A DNA stretch of 64,000 bases from Aricia agestis (Eukaryota; Arthropoda; Insecta; Lepidoptera; Lycaenidae). The position numbers and the translations under genes are program-made. Numbering within the stretch: position 1 is the stretch's first letter; each line of letters begins with the position of its first letter. The notes under the pieces were generated by a model. That model did no database searches. It saw only the letters and a list, made by a program, of their open reading frames with translations, and was not told the DNA's origin. The stretch is from NCBI RefSeq assembly GCF_905147365.1, contig NC_056428.1, forward strand, positions 21,668,001 through 21,732,000, given 5' to 3'. Below, one piece after another: positions 9,580 through 21,110 of this stretch.

Positions 9580-10670
9580 TACACATTAAAAGAACATCTG
9601 AAGTTGCAACATTTTTCAGAAATGTCGCTAGCATTGACTAACAACTTCATGCTATTGTGGGTTTAGGACTACATACTCGTAGAAGAATCGCGCTTAGGCT
9701 TATCATTCGAAGATAGTGCGTCGGGCAGGTTACAAGTTTTTGTGAGCAGCCTTTCAAATAAAACTGTGAGTCCTTTTAAACATTGCTCTAGCGAATTTTT
9801 ATCGTTTATTTATTTATTTTAAATTTATGTATTTATTAATTTATATTAATTTGCCGTTTTTCATTGGTACGTATATTTATTTGATTGATAATAATTATTG
9901 TTAAATAGTGTTAATTTGTTCATTTTATATTTAAGTGAAAACATTTACGAGTTATATACCTACCGTTAATTATAATGTTTAGAATAGTTTTCAGTTTTGA
10001 ATCTTCACATATTTTTCAGATGTTTTTTTTAAATTCAAAATGTCTGTTCTATTTTTGTTCAGCTGTTAATTATTATTTATTAATTATTATACATTAAACT
10101 TGGAACTTTATTTTTTCATAGTTCGCTTAAACTAAAATTTTAACTGTTACTTAAATATTAAGAACATAATATTATTCTGTTCTATAGTTTATTAAAATGA
10201 TACGACGTACTTATTAAAATTTGAACATTGAAATCTTAACGATGGGTAACTTCACATTAAAAAAGCTTTGCGAATTTATTTTTAAGTATTTTACTATCAA
10301 CAGGTATGCAAAAAATTTACCCGAAAATATAAGATAGATTTTTATAAAAATTTGCACTAATATAAAGAATGCCACAGCCCACAGGGCCCTACTTATGGAA
10401 TATGGAGGCATGTTTCATTTACCTATCAAACCAGTAAAATATATTACTTGAAATATGAACCTTTTTAATATTTATGAGAAGTAATCTAATACTTACGTGT
10501 TTATTTATCCATATTATCATAATTTGGACATTTTTAAAAGGTTCATTGCCTTGTACCAAGAAATTAGAATTCGAGGTTACTATTAATCCAGACAAATTAG
10601 ATATAAGTATTACCTGATATTATGATTAATTTGATGTTATAATCCGGTTCAAATATCCAGGAACGTAGAG
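9580..10670. other. AT-rich intergenic, no gene recognised
   Basis: Very A+T-rich with short open frames only. No splice-bounded exon, RNA gene or recognisable repeat. Confidence 0.5.
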
Positions 10671-10672
10671 GC

Positions 10673-10718
10673 TGCCAAATCAATATAAATATCAGATGAT
10701 ATTTATATTGATTTGGCA
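10673..10718. repeat. Perfect palindrome, 22-bp arms, 2-base centre
   Basis: tgccaaatcaatataaatat-ca / tg-atatttatattgatttggca. Would form a tight hairpin; no repeat copy elsewhere in the window. Confidence 0.8.
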
Positions 10719-10929
10719 CCCTGACCACCAGGCACCTTTACCTGAAGAGATGTAAAAGGGTGTCTGTAAAGTGTAAACTCTTCACGTTTAAACAGCTGAA
10801 CCGATATGGAGAAACTCTGAGAAACGGACATAGCATAGCTTCTGTTGCGGAAAAATCTACAGTTCAAGTTCAACAAATTTCGGAACGGAGTTGCGGGCGT
10901 TCTAGTAAAAAATATCTAAGGGCTGGGTA

Positions 10930-11377
10930 GTAAAAAAATTGGCCAAGTGCGAGTCGGACTCGTGCACGAAGGGTCCGTACCGTTGTAGAGCAAAACTAGG
11001 CCAAAAATCATGTTTTTGTATGGGAGCCCCTTTAATTTTTATTTAAATAATATTATAAATAATTATTAAAGTACACATGTATTTAAGGCTTTTGTGAAAA
11101 TTTCGAGTGCCTACCTGTTGCCATTATTGATATCCAGCAAAAAATACCAAAAAAAATACGTTTGTTGTATGGGATCCCCCCGAAATATTAATAATATTTG
11201 GGTTTTAGTTTTTGTTGTTATAGCGGCACCAGAAATACATTTTTAATCTGTGAAAATTTCAGAAGTCTAACTATAGCGGTTCTTGAGTTACAGCCTGGAG
11301 ACAGACAGACAGACGGACAGACATTGAAGTCTTAGTAATAGCTGGTCCCGTTTTTAACCTTTGGGTACGGAACCCTA
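10930..11377 (-). repeat. 'agggttccgta' repeat, full-length antisense copy
   Basis: Begins ggccaagtgcgagtcggact and ends aacctttgggtacggaaccc. Holds the ttgttgttatagcggcacca and acagacagacagacggacag blocks of the family. Confidence 0.85.
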
Positions 11378-12037
11378 ATAATGAAATGAGAAATTCATAA
11401 GGAGATATTTTAGCATATTAGAAGTATAATTTCGTTGCTCGTTCTCGATTTAGTATGTCCCTTGCGCTTAGAGATCATATCAAAGGGTTTTCGTGGTTGG
11501 TTACCGCTGTCGATCCTAGCGACACAGGAATTTCAATAATTTTACTGAATAAATAATTTTCCAGAATGTTGCGTCGACAGGTGTTACACATCGTCGGTTT
11601 AATGGTCAAAACATTCAATTCAGTCAGTTGTGGAATTATGTGTTCCAATGCTCATTGCTCGTTAATTAATACAAGGCAGATCTACATAATTTGGTCGGGT
11701 TAAGTCAAGCCCAGCCATAATAGTTCAATTAGCCCAGCGGAAAATTAACATAGATCCGCCACATGTGTAAATTTTTTCCTGATGGCACATTCCTTTGAAT
11801 GTATTACGCATGGTCTCCTCATATTCATTATTTATTATCATAACGGATAATGGAACTATTTACCTAATCTTCTTCAAATATAAATAATTAAAACACATGA
11901 GCGGCTGGACCGATTTTGTTTTTAACCGACTTCCAAAAAACGAGGAGGTTATTTAATCGGCTGTGAATTTTTTTTTAACAATTAAAATAATGATCGTAGT
12001 TATTATTTTACGGTGACAAATTGAAGTGAAAGTATAA

Positions 12038-12235
12038 TCTTTTATCTTTAAACGAGCAATTCTTGTATATAAGTATATCATTGGAATCTCGGAATCGGCT
12101 CCAACGATTTTTATGAAATTTAGTATATAGGGGGTTTCGGGGGCGATAAATCGATCTAGCTAAGAATCATTTTTAGAAAATGTGATTTTACTCGTGTCTT
12201 ATCGAATACCGAGCAAAGCTCGGTCAAATAGCTAG
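12038..12235 (+). mobile_element. Lep1-like Helitron, complete, 198 bp
   Basis: Starts TC (TCTTTTATCTTTAAACGAGC) after A and ends hairpin accgagcaaagctcggt, then CTAG, followed by T: the A|TC...CTAG|T arrangement of Helitrons. Same length as 24509-24706. Non-autonomous. Confidence 0.9.
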
Positions 12236-12442
12236 TAATAATTATATGCGGTCACAACTCACAGCCTAAAATTTTGATAACTGAGGACTATAGCCAGACT
12301 TTGGTCACTTTATAATAGCTGCAAGTTTTCCTGTATATGACCCCTATATAATAGCTCAGGTAAGAACGACCAGTAACCAGTTGTTTCGAAGTTTTTGTAA
12401 GATGACTAAAGTATGTCTGTCGTTGGCTCTTATTTTTATTCA

Positions 12443-12805
12443 TGACTAGGTGTTCCGCGCAGCTTCGCCGGCGTGATTTAGGAATGTCACGAAAACCGTA
12501 CATTTTTCCGCAAAAAAAAGACCTTTCACGTGGTCTATTCTTCTTGTGTGCCAAATAACATAAAAATTGCTCCAGTACGTTCAAATAAGCCCTTTCAAAT
12601 AATTTCCCCCGTTTTTTCCATACTTTCCTCTATTTCTTCGCTCCTATTAGTATTAGCGTGATAAAATATAGCCTACCTATAGCCTTCCTCGATAAATGGG
12701 CTATCTAACACTGAAATAATTTTTCAAATCGGGCCAGTGTTCCTGAGATTAGCACGTTAAAACAACCAAACAAACTCTTCCCAATTATAATATTAGTATA
12801 GATTG
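12443..12805 (-). repeat. Helitron-like repeat of the 'ctgttgcccgcgacttcgtccgcg' type
   Basis: Opens gactaggtgttccgcgcagc and ends aattataatattagtatag, the inverted form of the tactaatattataa start. Central words ttgctccagtacgttcaaat, ggctatctaacactgaaata. Diverged. Confidence 0.6.
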
Positions 12806-13299
12806 TAACTTAATTGTTTGAAATAAAACAAAAGTTTGACTGTAGCCACAATAGTGGTGAATCAACATTATTGTTACGCGCATGTAAAATGGTTCTTCAT
12901 CATAGATAAAACAAATTTAAATGGAGTAGTTATACCAACATATTATTATCATGTTTGTGCTCAATACTCATGATACTTACATTTTCTAAGATGTATGATG
13001 TATGTAATAATTGAGTAATTAATAGAATTATCGTCCAAGAAACTTGATAAGTCCTTGAAGATCTAGCTGGTTCACCGACGTTAGAACAGCGTTGGAAAAT
13101 ATTAATATGTTTGTTGTTGCGAATAATATTTTATATTAACAAAGAGGATACGTTTTTTTCGAACATGAATCACTGTGCTGTTATGATGAGCTAGTATAGG
13201 GTTAGATCTATAAATTTAAGTGAGAGTTTAGGTACAAAATATTTTGGAAGAACGCCAAGACAACATTTTAGGACGAAATTTTGGGAATCACATTTGTTT

Positions 13300-13465
13300 T
13301 TCCCCGCCGTTTCGAATATGTAATCGAAAGACAGGACCATGGTCATGGTCGTTGAAATACTCTCAGTCTCGGAAAAGTACTTTGGATACTTTTTCCCGGA
13401 AAAATGTACGATTTCCGCGCGATAGACGAATTCAATGGAGTTGCGGGCGTCATCAGCTAGTCAAT
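13300..13465 (+). repeat. Fragment of (CTGT)n Helitron-like repeat, 3' half
   Basis: gatactttttcccggaaaaa, tgtacgatttccgcgcgata and gttgcgggcgtcatcagcta are the 3' half of the family seen at 33749-33936. The open frame across it is therefore not a gene. Confidence 0.7.
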
Positions 13466-13807
13466 TATCAAGTAAAGAGTAATCGCAAACAGATGCACGG
13501 CTAAACTAATTCTTTTTAGCCAGTTTCGGCCGAATTTTTTGCACTTATATCGTGCATGCAACTTCGCAACCACTAATCACGTACAAGATTTCTATTACCA
13601 AACGGTTAAATGAAATATTTACCTTAAGACATAACGGCAACCACTTACGAAAAGTAATAGGGGTTGCGCAACCAAAGTTCATATTATGCCCTACTGATTT
13701 GGTAACCACAATGCGAGCAGCCAACCATCACCATGTCACTTGCCAAACAATGTTGAGATGTAATTTGAGTATTTTATAGCGGTAACCGGATCGTCGTGCT
13801 TATCTAA

Positions 13808-13879
13808 GCTTACTCTTGACTCCTTCGCTCAGCCCTTAGTCATCTGACTAAGGGCTGGGCGAAGGAGTCAAGAGTAAGC
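13808..13879. repeat. 35-bp-arm hairpin, one mismatch
   Basis: gcttactcttgactccttcg... is followed after two bases by its complement ending cgaaggagtcaagagtaagc. 34 of 35 positions pair. Confidence 0.85.
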
Positions 13880-13982
13880 CTTTATGATCTTCAAACTCAA
13901 AAACATTAATGAAGTGCAAACTCATGAAACTTTAAAGGCGGCCTTACATACAGAATGTAACAAAACAAATCATCTACGAATA

Positions 13983-14010
13983 ATAAAAACTAGTTTTTAT
14001 TATTCGTAGC
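13983..14010. repeat. Perfect palindrome
   Basis: ctacgaataataaaaactag is followed directly by its complement (tttttattattcgtag). AT-rich hairpin. Confidence 0.65.
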
Positions 14011-14045
14011 AAATCATAATACTCTAGAGTCTAGACTTTAGAGTG

Positions 14046-14590
14046 TGTATGAACGTCAATAAACTTTCATGTTTCTAACTCAAGAAATGACTGTATTTCA
14101 TTCAAACTTTCAATCCATATTCCACCCCTTTACTAAAGAGGTCCAAAAATAAAGCTTCATATTTGTAACTCAAGAAATGACAGACTTACATTGAAACTTT
14201 CTACCCCAATTTCACCCCCTAGGGGGTGAATTTCCAGAAACGCTTAAATAGGTACGTATCCATTTATTTTTAATCAGTAGGCCAAAAATAAAGTTTCGTG
14301 TTTCTAACTCAAGAAATGCTTACATCCGCAATATCACCCCCTTTCAAAAAAGCTTTAACGCGTTTCCATTAATTTATAATCAGTAGACAAAAATAAAGTT
14401 TCATTCAAACTTTCAACCGCTATTTCAACCCTTTCGGGGTAAAATTTTCAACATTCCTTCCGTTGTGGGTGTGTACTTAATAAAACAACCCTATTCACCA
14501 AATTTCGTGGCTGTAACTTTAACGGTTTTTACACAGCGATGATGAATCAGTCAGTCAGGACATGTTATTTTATAAGTAAGTATAGATAAA
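14046..14590 (+). repeat. Repeat with internal tandem units of about 120 bp
   Basis: The words tgtttctaactcaagaaatg, actttcattcaaactttcaa, and atttttaatcagtag recur three or four times, ending gaatcagtcagtcaggacat. Second copy at 32166-32690. Confidence 0.75.
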
Positions 14591-14599
14591 AAGTATTAT

Positions 14600-15940
14600 T
14601 GTGAGTTAATCTTAAAAGATAGGCATGTATTATCACGGAATTTTTTTTAGATCATTTAAAGAGGAATAATTCTTTCATACTTACATATTTTTTGGTATCT
14701 TGGTCCGTTTTTGCAGCGCACGCAACGGAAGCTCTCAAAGATTAATAATTTTCCCCGCTTTTTTCCACATTTTCATCTGTTTCTTCGCTCTATTATAATT
14801 CTGAAGAGTTTGTTTGTTCAACAAACAAACAAACTCTCCAGAATTATAATATTAGTATAGATTTAATACACCCTAAAGTATTATCATTTTAGATTGTTAC
14901 AGCCTATACAAGTTTCTTCCAGATTTGTGTTTTTTGTTACGATTACGAAATTAGTTTAATGGAGGTTCGCTATATTATATGAAATAGTTTTTGGGTGGGT
15001 TACGTATAATAACATGTAAAGTATTTTTCCGGAAAATTCCATACTCTACATTGTAGGCTAACTAACTCAGCAAAACAAACAAGAAGGAAACACAGACATT
15101 ACCTCTACTGCAGGAATTAAAATAAATTATACGGTTCATTTCCTTCCGACTTGCAACCATTAGAAATATTCATATACGGAAATGCTGACAAATAAACTAT
15201 TTATTTGTATTTCAATATTAAAACAAAAATAATAATATTTTAAAATGTTAATATCTAAATACGGAAATGGGCAAATCTATTTTCTAGATGATCTAGAATC
15301 ACTATCATAAATGTTGCATTATAATAACATAAGCATTATTTATGTTTTTTATTCAATACTAAAATAATAAAATTAATATTTTAAATGTTAATAAATTCGG
15401 AAATAGGCAATTCTTGGCGATCTAAAACCAATATCAATAATATTATTTCAATATTAATAAATATCAGATTTATAATGCACATACATGCAGTCTTTTATTT
15501 CTAATATATTATTCTAATGGGTTTTATTAGCTATTCTTCTTATGTTATTGTTATTATTCATCTAATTTAAAAATGTGAAGGTTTGACTAGTCAAAGTCAA
15601 TTAATTTTCACGATCAAATGCCAATGCCCAAGCAAGTTTAAAAATTAATAAATTGTTTTTGCCGCAAATTTTTTTGTAAAGTAAGTACTTAACATAAATT
15701 TTTATATTATTTGCTTTTTTAATTTGTACAATAATATTTTCTTTATTTTCAAATCCTGAATATTGTTAAGAATTAAATGCTTGCATAAATAATTTTCTCA
15801 CATTATAATGTCATTTTTATGAGGACAACGTGGTTACACTATCACACTATAACCCATTCAAATTATAATATAACAAATAATTTAAAGCTATAATACAACT
15901 GTTTTTGTATGAGCAATTTTAACATTAATTGAATGTATTT
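14600..15940. other. AT-rich intergenic, no gene recognised
   Basis: Contains a palindrome at about 14803-14858 (arms attataattctgaagagttt and inverse) and otherwise very A+T-rich sequence without splice-bounded exons. Confidence 0.5.
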
Positions 15941-15946
15941 TATTAA

Positions 15947-15982
15947 CCCTCGACAAAAAAGAGGGGTGTTATAAGTTTGACG

Positions 15983-16017
<35 letters not shown>

Positions 16018-16170
16018 GTGTGTATCTGTCCGTGGCATCGTAGCATCCAAACGAATGGACCGATTTTTATCTACTTTTTTTTATTTGAAACCTGACATGA
16101 TCGAGAGTGTTCTTAGCTATAATTCATCATCATCAGCCTGCTCAGTGCTGGACAATCAGGGTTTATCTGG
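15947..16170 (+). repeat. 'cgacaaaaaagagggg' repeat with (TCTG)n
   Basis: ctcgacaaaaaagaggggtg, a TCTG run at about 15982-16012, then ggcatcgtagcatccaaacg and aatggaccgatttttat. A second 3' piece is in the CRAL-TRIO intron at 61615-61760. Confidence 0.7.
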
Positions 16171-16269
16171 TTCATGAAAGGCCGTTAGCAACTTGTATTC
16201 GTTTGATGGGTTTTATATTTCATTCTAGTTCGTGATATTTGTGAATATACAATATACGTATACACATAT

Positions 16270-16565
16270 TGATGGAAAGTTGACCAGGTGCGGCAGTATC
16301 ACCTGGTAATCAATAGGATATCCAACTCCTCGCCAACTTAGAGCAGAGGTTTCGTGTTTGGGCTCATTTTAATTGCGACAACCAGTAAGAAGTAGATAGA
16401 CACGAGACAGTAAATATTTATACGCTGCTGCTGCAGCATCACCTGGATTCTATAGGAACCGAGCTTCGTATGAACCCAAAGTGGAGGTTTCATGTTGGGG
16501 CTCATATTGACGGCCTCATCGAAAAGGACATTGATAGATGGTAAATACGTTGATAGGAATTATTC
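16270..16565 (+). repeat. Tandem imperfect repeat, two units of about 150 bp
   Basis: Two units share gcagtatcacctgg/gcagcatcacctgg, gaggtttc-tgtt-gggctcat and a gtaaata ending. Not an open frame. Confidence 0.6.
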
Positions 16566-16715
16566 TGCACTATAACCAACACAAGTTTAAAAAGTATGAA
16601 ATAAAATTAAATTAAGAAATTAAAAAAAAACCCCGCCAAACAACTTTAAAAAGTAATGAAATAATATTTACTGCCTTTAAGTTCAAATAATTCCTAACTT
16701 GTGTAAAGTAATATT

Positions 16716-16907
16716 TTAGTCCATAATTGTTGTCAAGGTGTGTCGGGGGACCGCTAATGTAGATGTTTGCTTTGAGATTTCACATAACATTATAGTTTAA
16801 GGATCAATTCACAGCGAACCGGATGGAGATAATCAGCGACTTGGCAGTTGTTGGTTGTAGTTTACTTGGCGGTCCCCCGACACACCGTGACAACAATTAT
16901 GGACTAA
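16716..16907. mobile_element. Foldback MITE, about 190 bp
   Basis: Arms of about 38 bases: ttagtccataattgttgtca plus aggtgtgtcgggggaccgc on the left and its inverse on the right (one mismatch seen). Confidence 0.85.
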
Positions 16908-17258
16908 CTAAAAATTTGTATTATGGTAGGTACCACTATAATACTTAACACGGCGAGCGAAGCGGGCCCTAGTATATCCCACAACCTGAGCACTTTTGTG
17001 GTACACTTTACGGAAAAACTATCACGTGTAGCTTTTCCATAGTAATTTTTATTTATATGTAAGTGTGTTATCATCGGTCAGTCAAGCTTTGGTTACTTTT
17101 AAAATATAAAAAAAATCTTTAAGATTATTGCCACGCAGAAAAACGAGGCGAGCTCTCTCAAAGCTCGGCTTTTAGCTAGTAATAAATATTTTTAAAAGAT
17201 ACAGTGATGCGACACTAAGTTACAGTCTGTTCGTCTTTCATCCTCCTAGTCCAACTTT

Positions 17259-17444
17259 TCCATACCAATATTATAAATTCGAAATATCTGTCTTTAGCTC
17301 AATACATTAAAAGCGGTAAATCGATTTAAATACAATTTTTGAGATACATAAAGATGCGGGAAAAGATATTAAGATACTTTTATCAGGGAAAATGAACGGT
17401 TACCGCACGAGAAATGCGCGAACGAAGTAGCTGGCAACATCTAG
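17259..17444 (+). mobile_element. (CTGT)-family Helitron-like element
   Basis: Starts TCCATACCAATATTATAAA and ends ggcaacatCTAG followed by T, the same ends as 33749-33936. It lies about 170 bases upstream of the mesothelin-like gene's start codon. Confidence 0.7.
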
Positions 17445-17617
17445 TACATAATAATTAATAATTATTATTCCATAAATTTTCGATAAGTTCCTAATTATAG
17501 TACTATAGTCTCATTACACCGTAATAGAATTTTTGATTCGACGTAACCTTTGAATTTAGTTGAGAAAGCTTTCACCATCACTCACCACTCGATCTTCGTA
17601 GCGAACGGTCAGTCGAA

Positions 17618-18319
17618 ATGTATTTCATTATTGCTACAATAATGATCAATCACGCTTATGGCCTAACTTGTAACCGAGTGATCGTTGATGATACAAAAAT
17701 AAGTCTTCTCGATCTCCAAAATATGAAAGCGAAGGACGTAGCCGATTGTGCGGTCCAGCTGGGTAGACATAAATTGGATGTCGTCGAAGCAGAATATATC
17801 TGGCACGCTATCATCGAGCAGTACGAGGGCGTACCGAGCGTCCCACGAGACGTCCTCACGAAACTCAACTGGGTCACCATCGCAATAAAAGCTGAGGAAT
17901 ACTCCAATATGACTCTGAGCGATATTGACCTTGTCGCGAACTTCGGGAAGGACTACAGCCTGAATGACGACCAGCTGTCTGCTATAGCGAGCCGAGTGCG
18001 CGAAGACTTCGGTAACAAGGAACCCGAAGACTACACTGTGTACGATTTGACTGCTTTAAGACAGATACTCTGCGCTTTCAACCGAAGCGAGATCGAACGA
18101 ATACATCCTTCGGCGTACAAGGAAGCCGCCTCTGTGATTGGGAAGCTAAAACGTTGTCCGCCCGAAGTGCTGCAGGGCTTCGCGGCTCTAGCCACCGAGA
18201 AGACCGCTTTCGGTCCCACGTCATCTTGGACTAATTCTACCATAGAAGCTCTGGGCTCCGTCGCTGAATACTTCCCAAAAGATTTAATTACAAAGATAAG
18301 AAATAGGAAAGAGATGTAA
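17618..18319 (+). CDS. Secreted mesothelin/stereocilin-like helical-repeat protein, intronless
   Basis: A single open frame of 233 codons. Residues 1-15 (MYFIIATIMINHAYG) look like a signal peptide, followed by LTC, so the product is probably secreted. The rest is predicted mostly alpha-helical with short repeated units. The C-terminal part, about 143-225, has the order D-L-x-A-L ... C152 ... C180-P-P ... F198-G-P-x-S-S-W204-T-N-S-T-I-E-A-L ... P220, which resembles the closing unit of mesothelin and stereocilin/otoancorin-type superhelical proteins. Four cysteines (18, 44, 152, 180) and three N-glycosylation sequons (97, 155, 206) fit an extracellular protein. Start chosen because it gives the signal peptide; a TCAGT initiator-like motif lies at 17610-17614. 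AATAAA occurs five bases after the stop (18324-18329). No tract of A follows, so it is not an obvious recent retrocopy. The coding segment is clearly richer in G+C than its flanks. No GPI or membrane anchor is seen. Function unknown; it could instead be the terminal exon of a longer gene. Confidence 0.8.
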   Translation: MYFIIATIMINHAYGLTCNRVIVDDTKISLLDLQNMKAKDVADCAVQLGRHKLDVVEAEYIWHAIIEQYEGVPSVPRDVLTKLNWVTIAIKAEEYSNMTLSDIDLVANFGKDYSLNDDQLSAIASRVREDFGNKEPEDYTVYDLTALRQILCAFNRSEIERIHPSAYKEAASVIGKLKRCPPEVLQGFAALATEKTAFGPTSSWTNSTIEALGSVAEYFPKDLITKIRNRKEM

Positions 18320-18329
18320 TATGAATAAA

Positions 18330-18985
18330 GTCGTCTAATATTGCCCTTGAGGCTTGACTGTTAGTAAGATCCTGCGGAAACAGCTGACGCGATAAAAAGT
18401 AGTCTGTGTCCTTTTCAATGATGCTATAACATTTGTGACATAATCAAAATCATCACAGAAGTTTTTAAGCCTATTCAATGAATTATTCAAATATATTTTG
18501 CTCCTTTTATTACGTTACATAACTCTACAGACTTGCATCATGACATTTAGATCAAGATCTCTATCTTACAAAATTTAAGACAACTATAAAAGCAAAAGTA
18601 AGATTTGTAAACTTGTTACAACTTGCAACTTACAAAAATTATTGTAAGTAAATGATTCTCGTAACATAGGGGAAAATATAATAGCAAGGTTTTGACCTTT
18701 GTGAACTTTAATTACATACAAGGTAACACGAAATGTAGACAAAGCTAATTCATAAAATGGCTATGAAAGGCTGTTGTCGTTGCCTTGTAATATTTTATAT
18801 GCAAATTTTTGTCATATGTTTCATCAACTTGGCGATACCACGGGGACAAAAAATATTATATTCCTATAAAAATTCCGAGTTCCCTAAAATGGGCCATTTA
18901 AAACGTTTTTAATCAAAAATCCAGACCTGAGAATATTCTTGATTTGTGGAATAAACTAAAATTTACTGATAAAAAGATCTCCACT
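18330..18985. other. Downstream flank of the mesothelin-like gene; nothing recognised
   Basis: AT-rich, no repeat family, exon or RNA gene identified. Confidence 0.5.
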
Positions 18986-18989
18986 GTAT

Positions 18990-19225
18990 ACAGGGTGTAA
19001 CAAAACTAAGTGATAATACTTAAGGGTATGTACATAGATTTCGCTGTGAAAGTAGCAGTGCTGAAAGAGCAACTTTTTTACACTTTTGTATGGGAAAATT
19101 CACGACGCTCGGGCGCATCCAATTCACAATAAAGTTTTGCTCTTTCAGCGTTGCTACTTTCACAGTGAACTCAGGGTACACATACATACCCTAAAGTATT
19201 ATCACTTAGTTTTGTTACAACTGGT
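18990..19225. mobile_element. 'gtgtaacaaaa' foldback MITE, full length
   Basis: acagggtgtaacaaaactaa at the left and acttagttttgttacaact at the right; inner arms gctgtgaaagtagcagtgct / gcgttgctactttcacagtg. Confidence 0.85.
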
Positions 19226-19696
19226 AGTTTGTTCTTGTCGGTCAAGCAACCGATACTAACGTATCGGGCAAAGACAAAAAGTCACTAAAATTGTATAACC
19301 AGTGTATAGTAAGGTTGTATATTATTACAGTAGATAAGGGTGTGACTTATGAGTCCCTTGTCCACTAGTGAGAGACTCCAATTTTTCGCCACACAAAATT
19401 ATCTAGTGACGCCATATTATATATACTAAGTAGAGCGTAAGATTAATGATAGTACTATGTGGAAATTGGTCCAAATTATGAGTTTTCAATTGCCATTCTT
19501 TTCGTCCAACAACCTGATATGCGATATTGTGAAGAAGATTTTTTTGTTTGCAATATGTTCTAACTTCTAACTACTAGGCCAATTTTGATGAAATTTGGCA
19601 GACAACTAACTATCCCGAGAAGATGTTCAGTAATCAGTTCCTGTAGTTATGTCTGCTCGAAGTCACGAAGAGGATACTGTAGGTATGTAGTTTTAA

Positions 19697-19890
19697 ACCA
19701 GTGTGAGTTTACCGGAGGCCCCAAAAGGGTAGGGCCTTTCGTTCCCAATTCCCTTCGTTACCTCCCCTACCCTGTAATCCTATTCCCTCTTAAAAGGCCG
19801 GCAACGCACCTACAGCTCTTCTGATGTTGCGTGTGTCCATGGGCGACGGAAGTTGCTTTTCATCAGGTGACCCGTTTGCTCGTTTGATTA
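19697..19890 (+). mobile_element. Retroelement 3' tail ('cggcaacgcacctgcagctc' family), partial
   Basis: gtgagtttaccggaggcccc, then a pyrimidine-rich block, ggccggcaacgcacctacag, ttcatcaggtgacccgtttg. The 5' part is missing relative to 38519-38850. Ends in an A-rich run. Confidence 0.75.
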
Positions 19891-20409
19891 TTTATTTTCA
19901 TTAAAAAAAACCCATGAAAAAAGGGTATATGTTTTTCATATAAGGCATACTTACCCAGCACTAGCCACCCATAATTTAATTCTATTTCTAGAAAATGAGA
20001 CAAAATTTAAAAAGATCAGAACGGTCACGCACTTGTTAGTTTAATATTATACTTATTATTAGTTAACAATTATTGTGGTATCGATGAATATCTTAGGAAA
20101 GTTACAATGACCATTAAAACATTACTTGCGGTCGAGTACACTTATGTTATAAGACCTTTATATAACTTGTTTTATTTAATGATGGCAATTAAGTATTGAA
20201 TAGCCATTATGTTGTGTATGGGCATCGTAGTTTAACAATTTGTATGTATTTTGTAGCCATAAAATCGATGTTTGAATTGGTAATGCTTTTCGCTGGGTGT
20301 ATCTGGTTTAATTTTATACTTCTTTTAATCTACAGACCTACTGATCATCAGAACATATATTTACTCTATGCTCTGATGATCTGTAGGTAGGTCATATAAT
20401 ATTTACTCT

Positions 20410-20582
20410 ATGCTAATACTAACATTATAAATCCTAAAGTGTCTTATGTCCTTTCCCGGGACTCGAAGTATCTCCATACCTACCAAATTTCAGCAAAATG
20501 GGTTCAGCAGTTTCGGCGTGAAGATGTAACAGACAGACAGACAAACTTTCGCATTTATAACATTAAGTATTAGTATGGATAT
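20410..20582 (-). mobile_element. (CTGT)-family Helitron-like element, antisense
   Basis: Minus strand starts TCCATACTAATA and carries cgcatttataa, cagacagacaga and gtcctttcccgggactcgaa in reverse order, as in 33749-33936. Confidence 0.75.
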
Positions 20583-20897
20583 CATAATAAAAGTATCATA
20601 AATTTTCATTGCAGCTTTAGTTACTTAATAAGTTATTGTTTTTGTACGATCAATAATAATTAGATTTAATTTAACTGTCAATCAAAAGCTTTTAGACTTT
20701 CGTCACTGATTAGTGATTACAATAATAATTATATTAGTTCGAGGGTTAGATTAGTTTTGTAACTGATGGTATCTCCATGTCTGGTTTTACTCAATAAAAT
20801 CTAGTAAGTACTTATAATAATTATTTTTAGATTCCTCTTCTAGCTGTGATAGTGACACTAGTACCTATAATGGGAGGAGTTGTTTCGTAGTGACCCG

Positions 20898-21034
20898 TAC
20901 CACGAAACCGTTTTGAGACTCAAACAATCGAATGAGAAAACCGCGTCCTGCTCTAGCAAACGTGAAACGACGTTGCTAGAGCAGGGCGCGGCATTCTCGT
21001 TCGATTGTTTGAGTCTTAAAACGGTTTCGTGGTA
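20898..21034. mobile_element. Foldback element, about 60-bp arms
   Basis: taccacgaaaccgttttgag, caaacaatcgaatgagaaaa and cctgctctagcaac are each mirrored on the right side. Total 137 bases with a short loop. Confidence 0.85.
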
Positions 21035-21110
21035 GGCCTCTGGCGGACCTACGTCGTCACTTGCCGGGTCAGAAAAATCGTACCTGCTTACTATTATTTT
21101 TAACTTCGAC

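Noticed and set aside
13244..13504. 86-codon open frame
   Set aside because: Most of it is the 3' half of the (CTGT)-family repeat.
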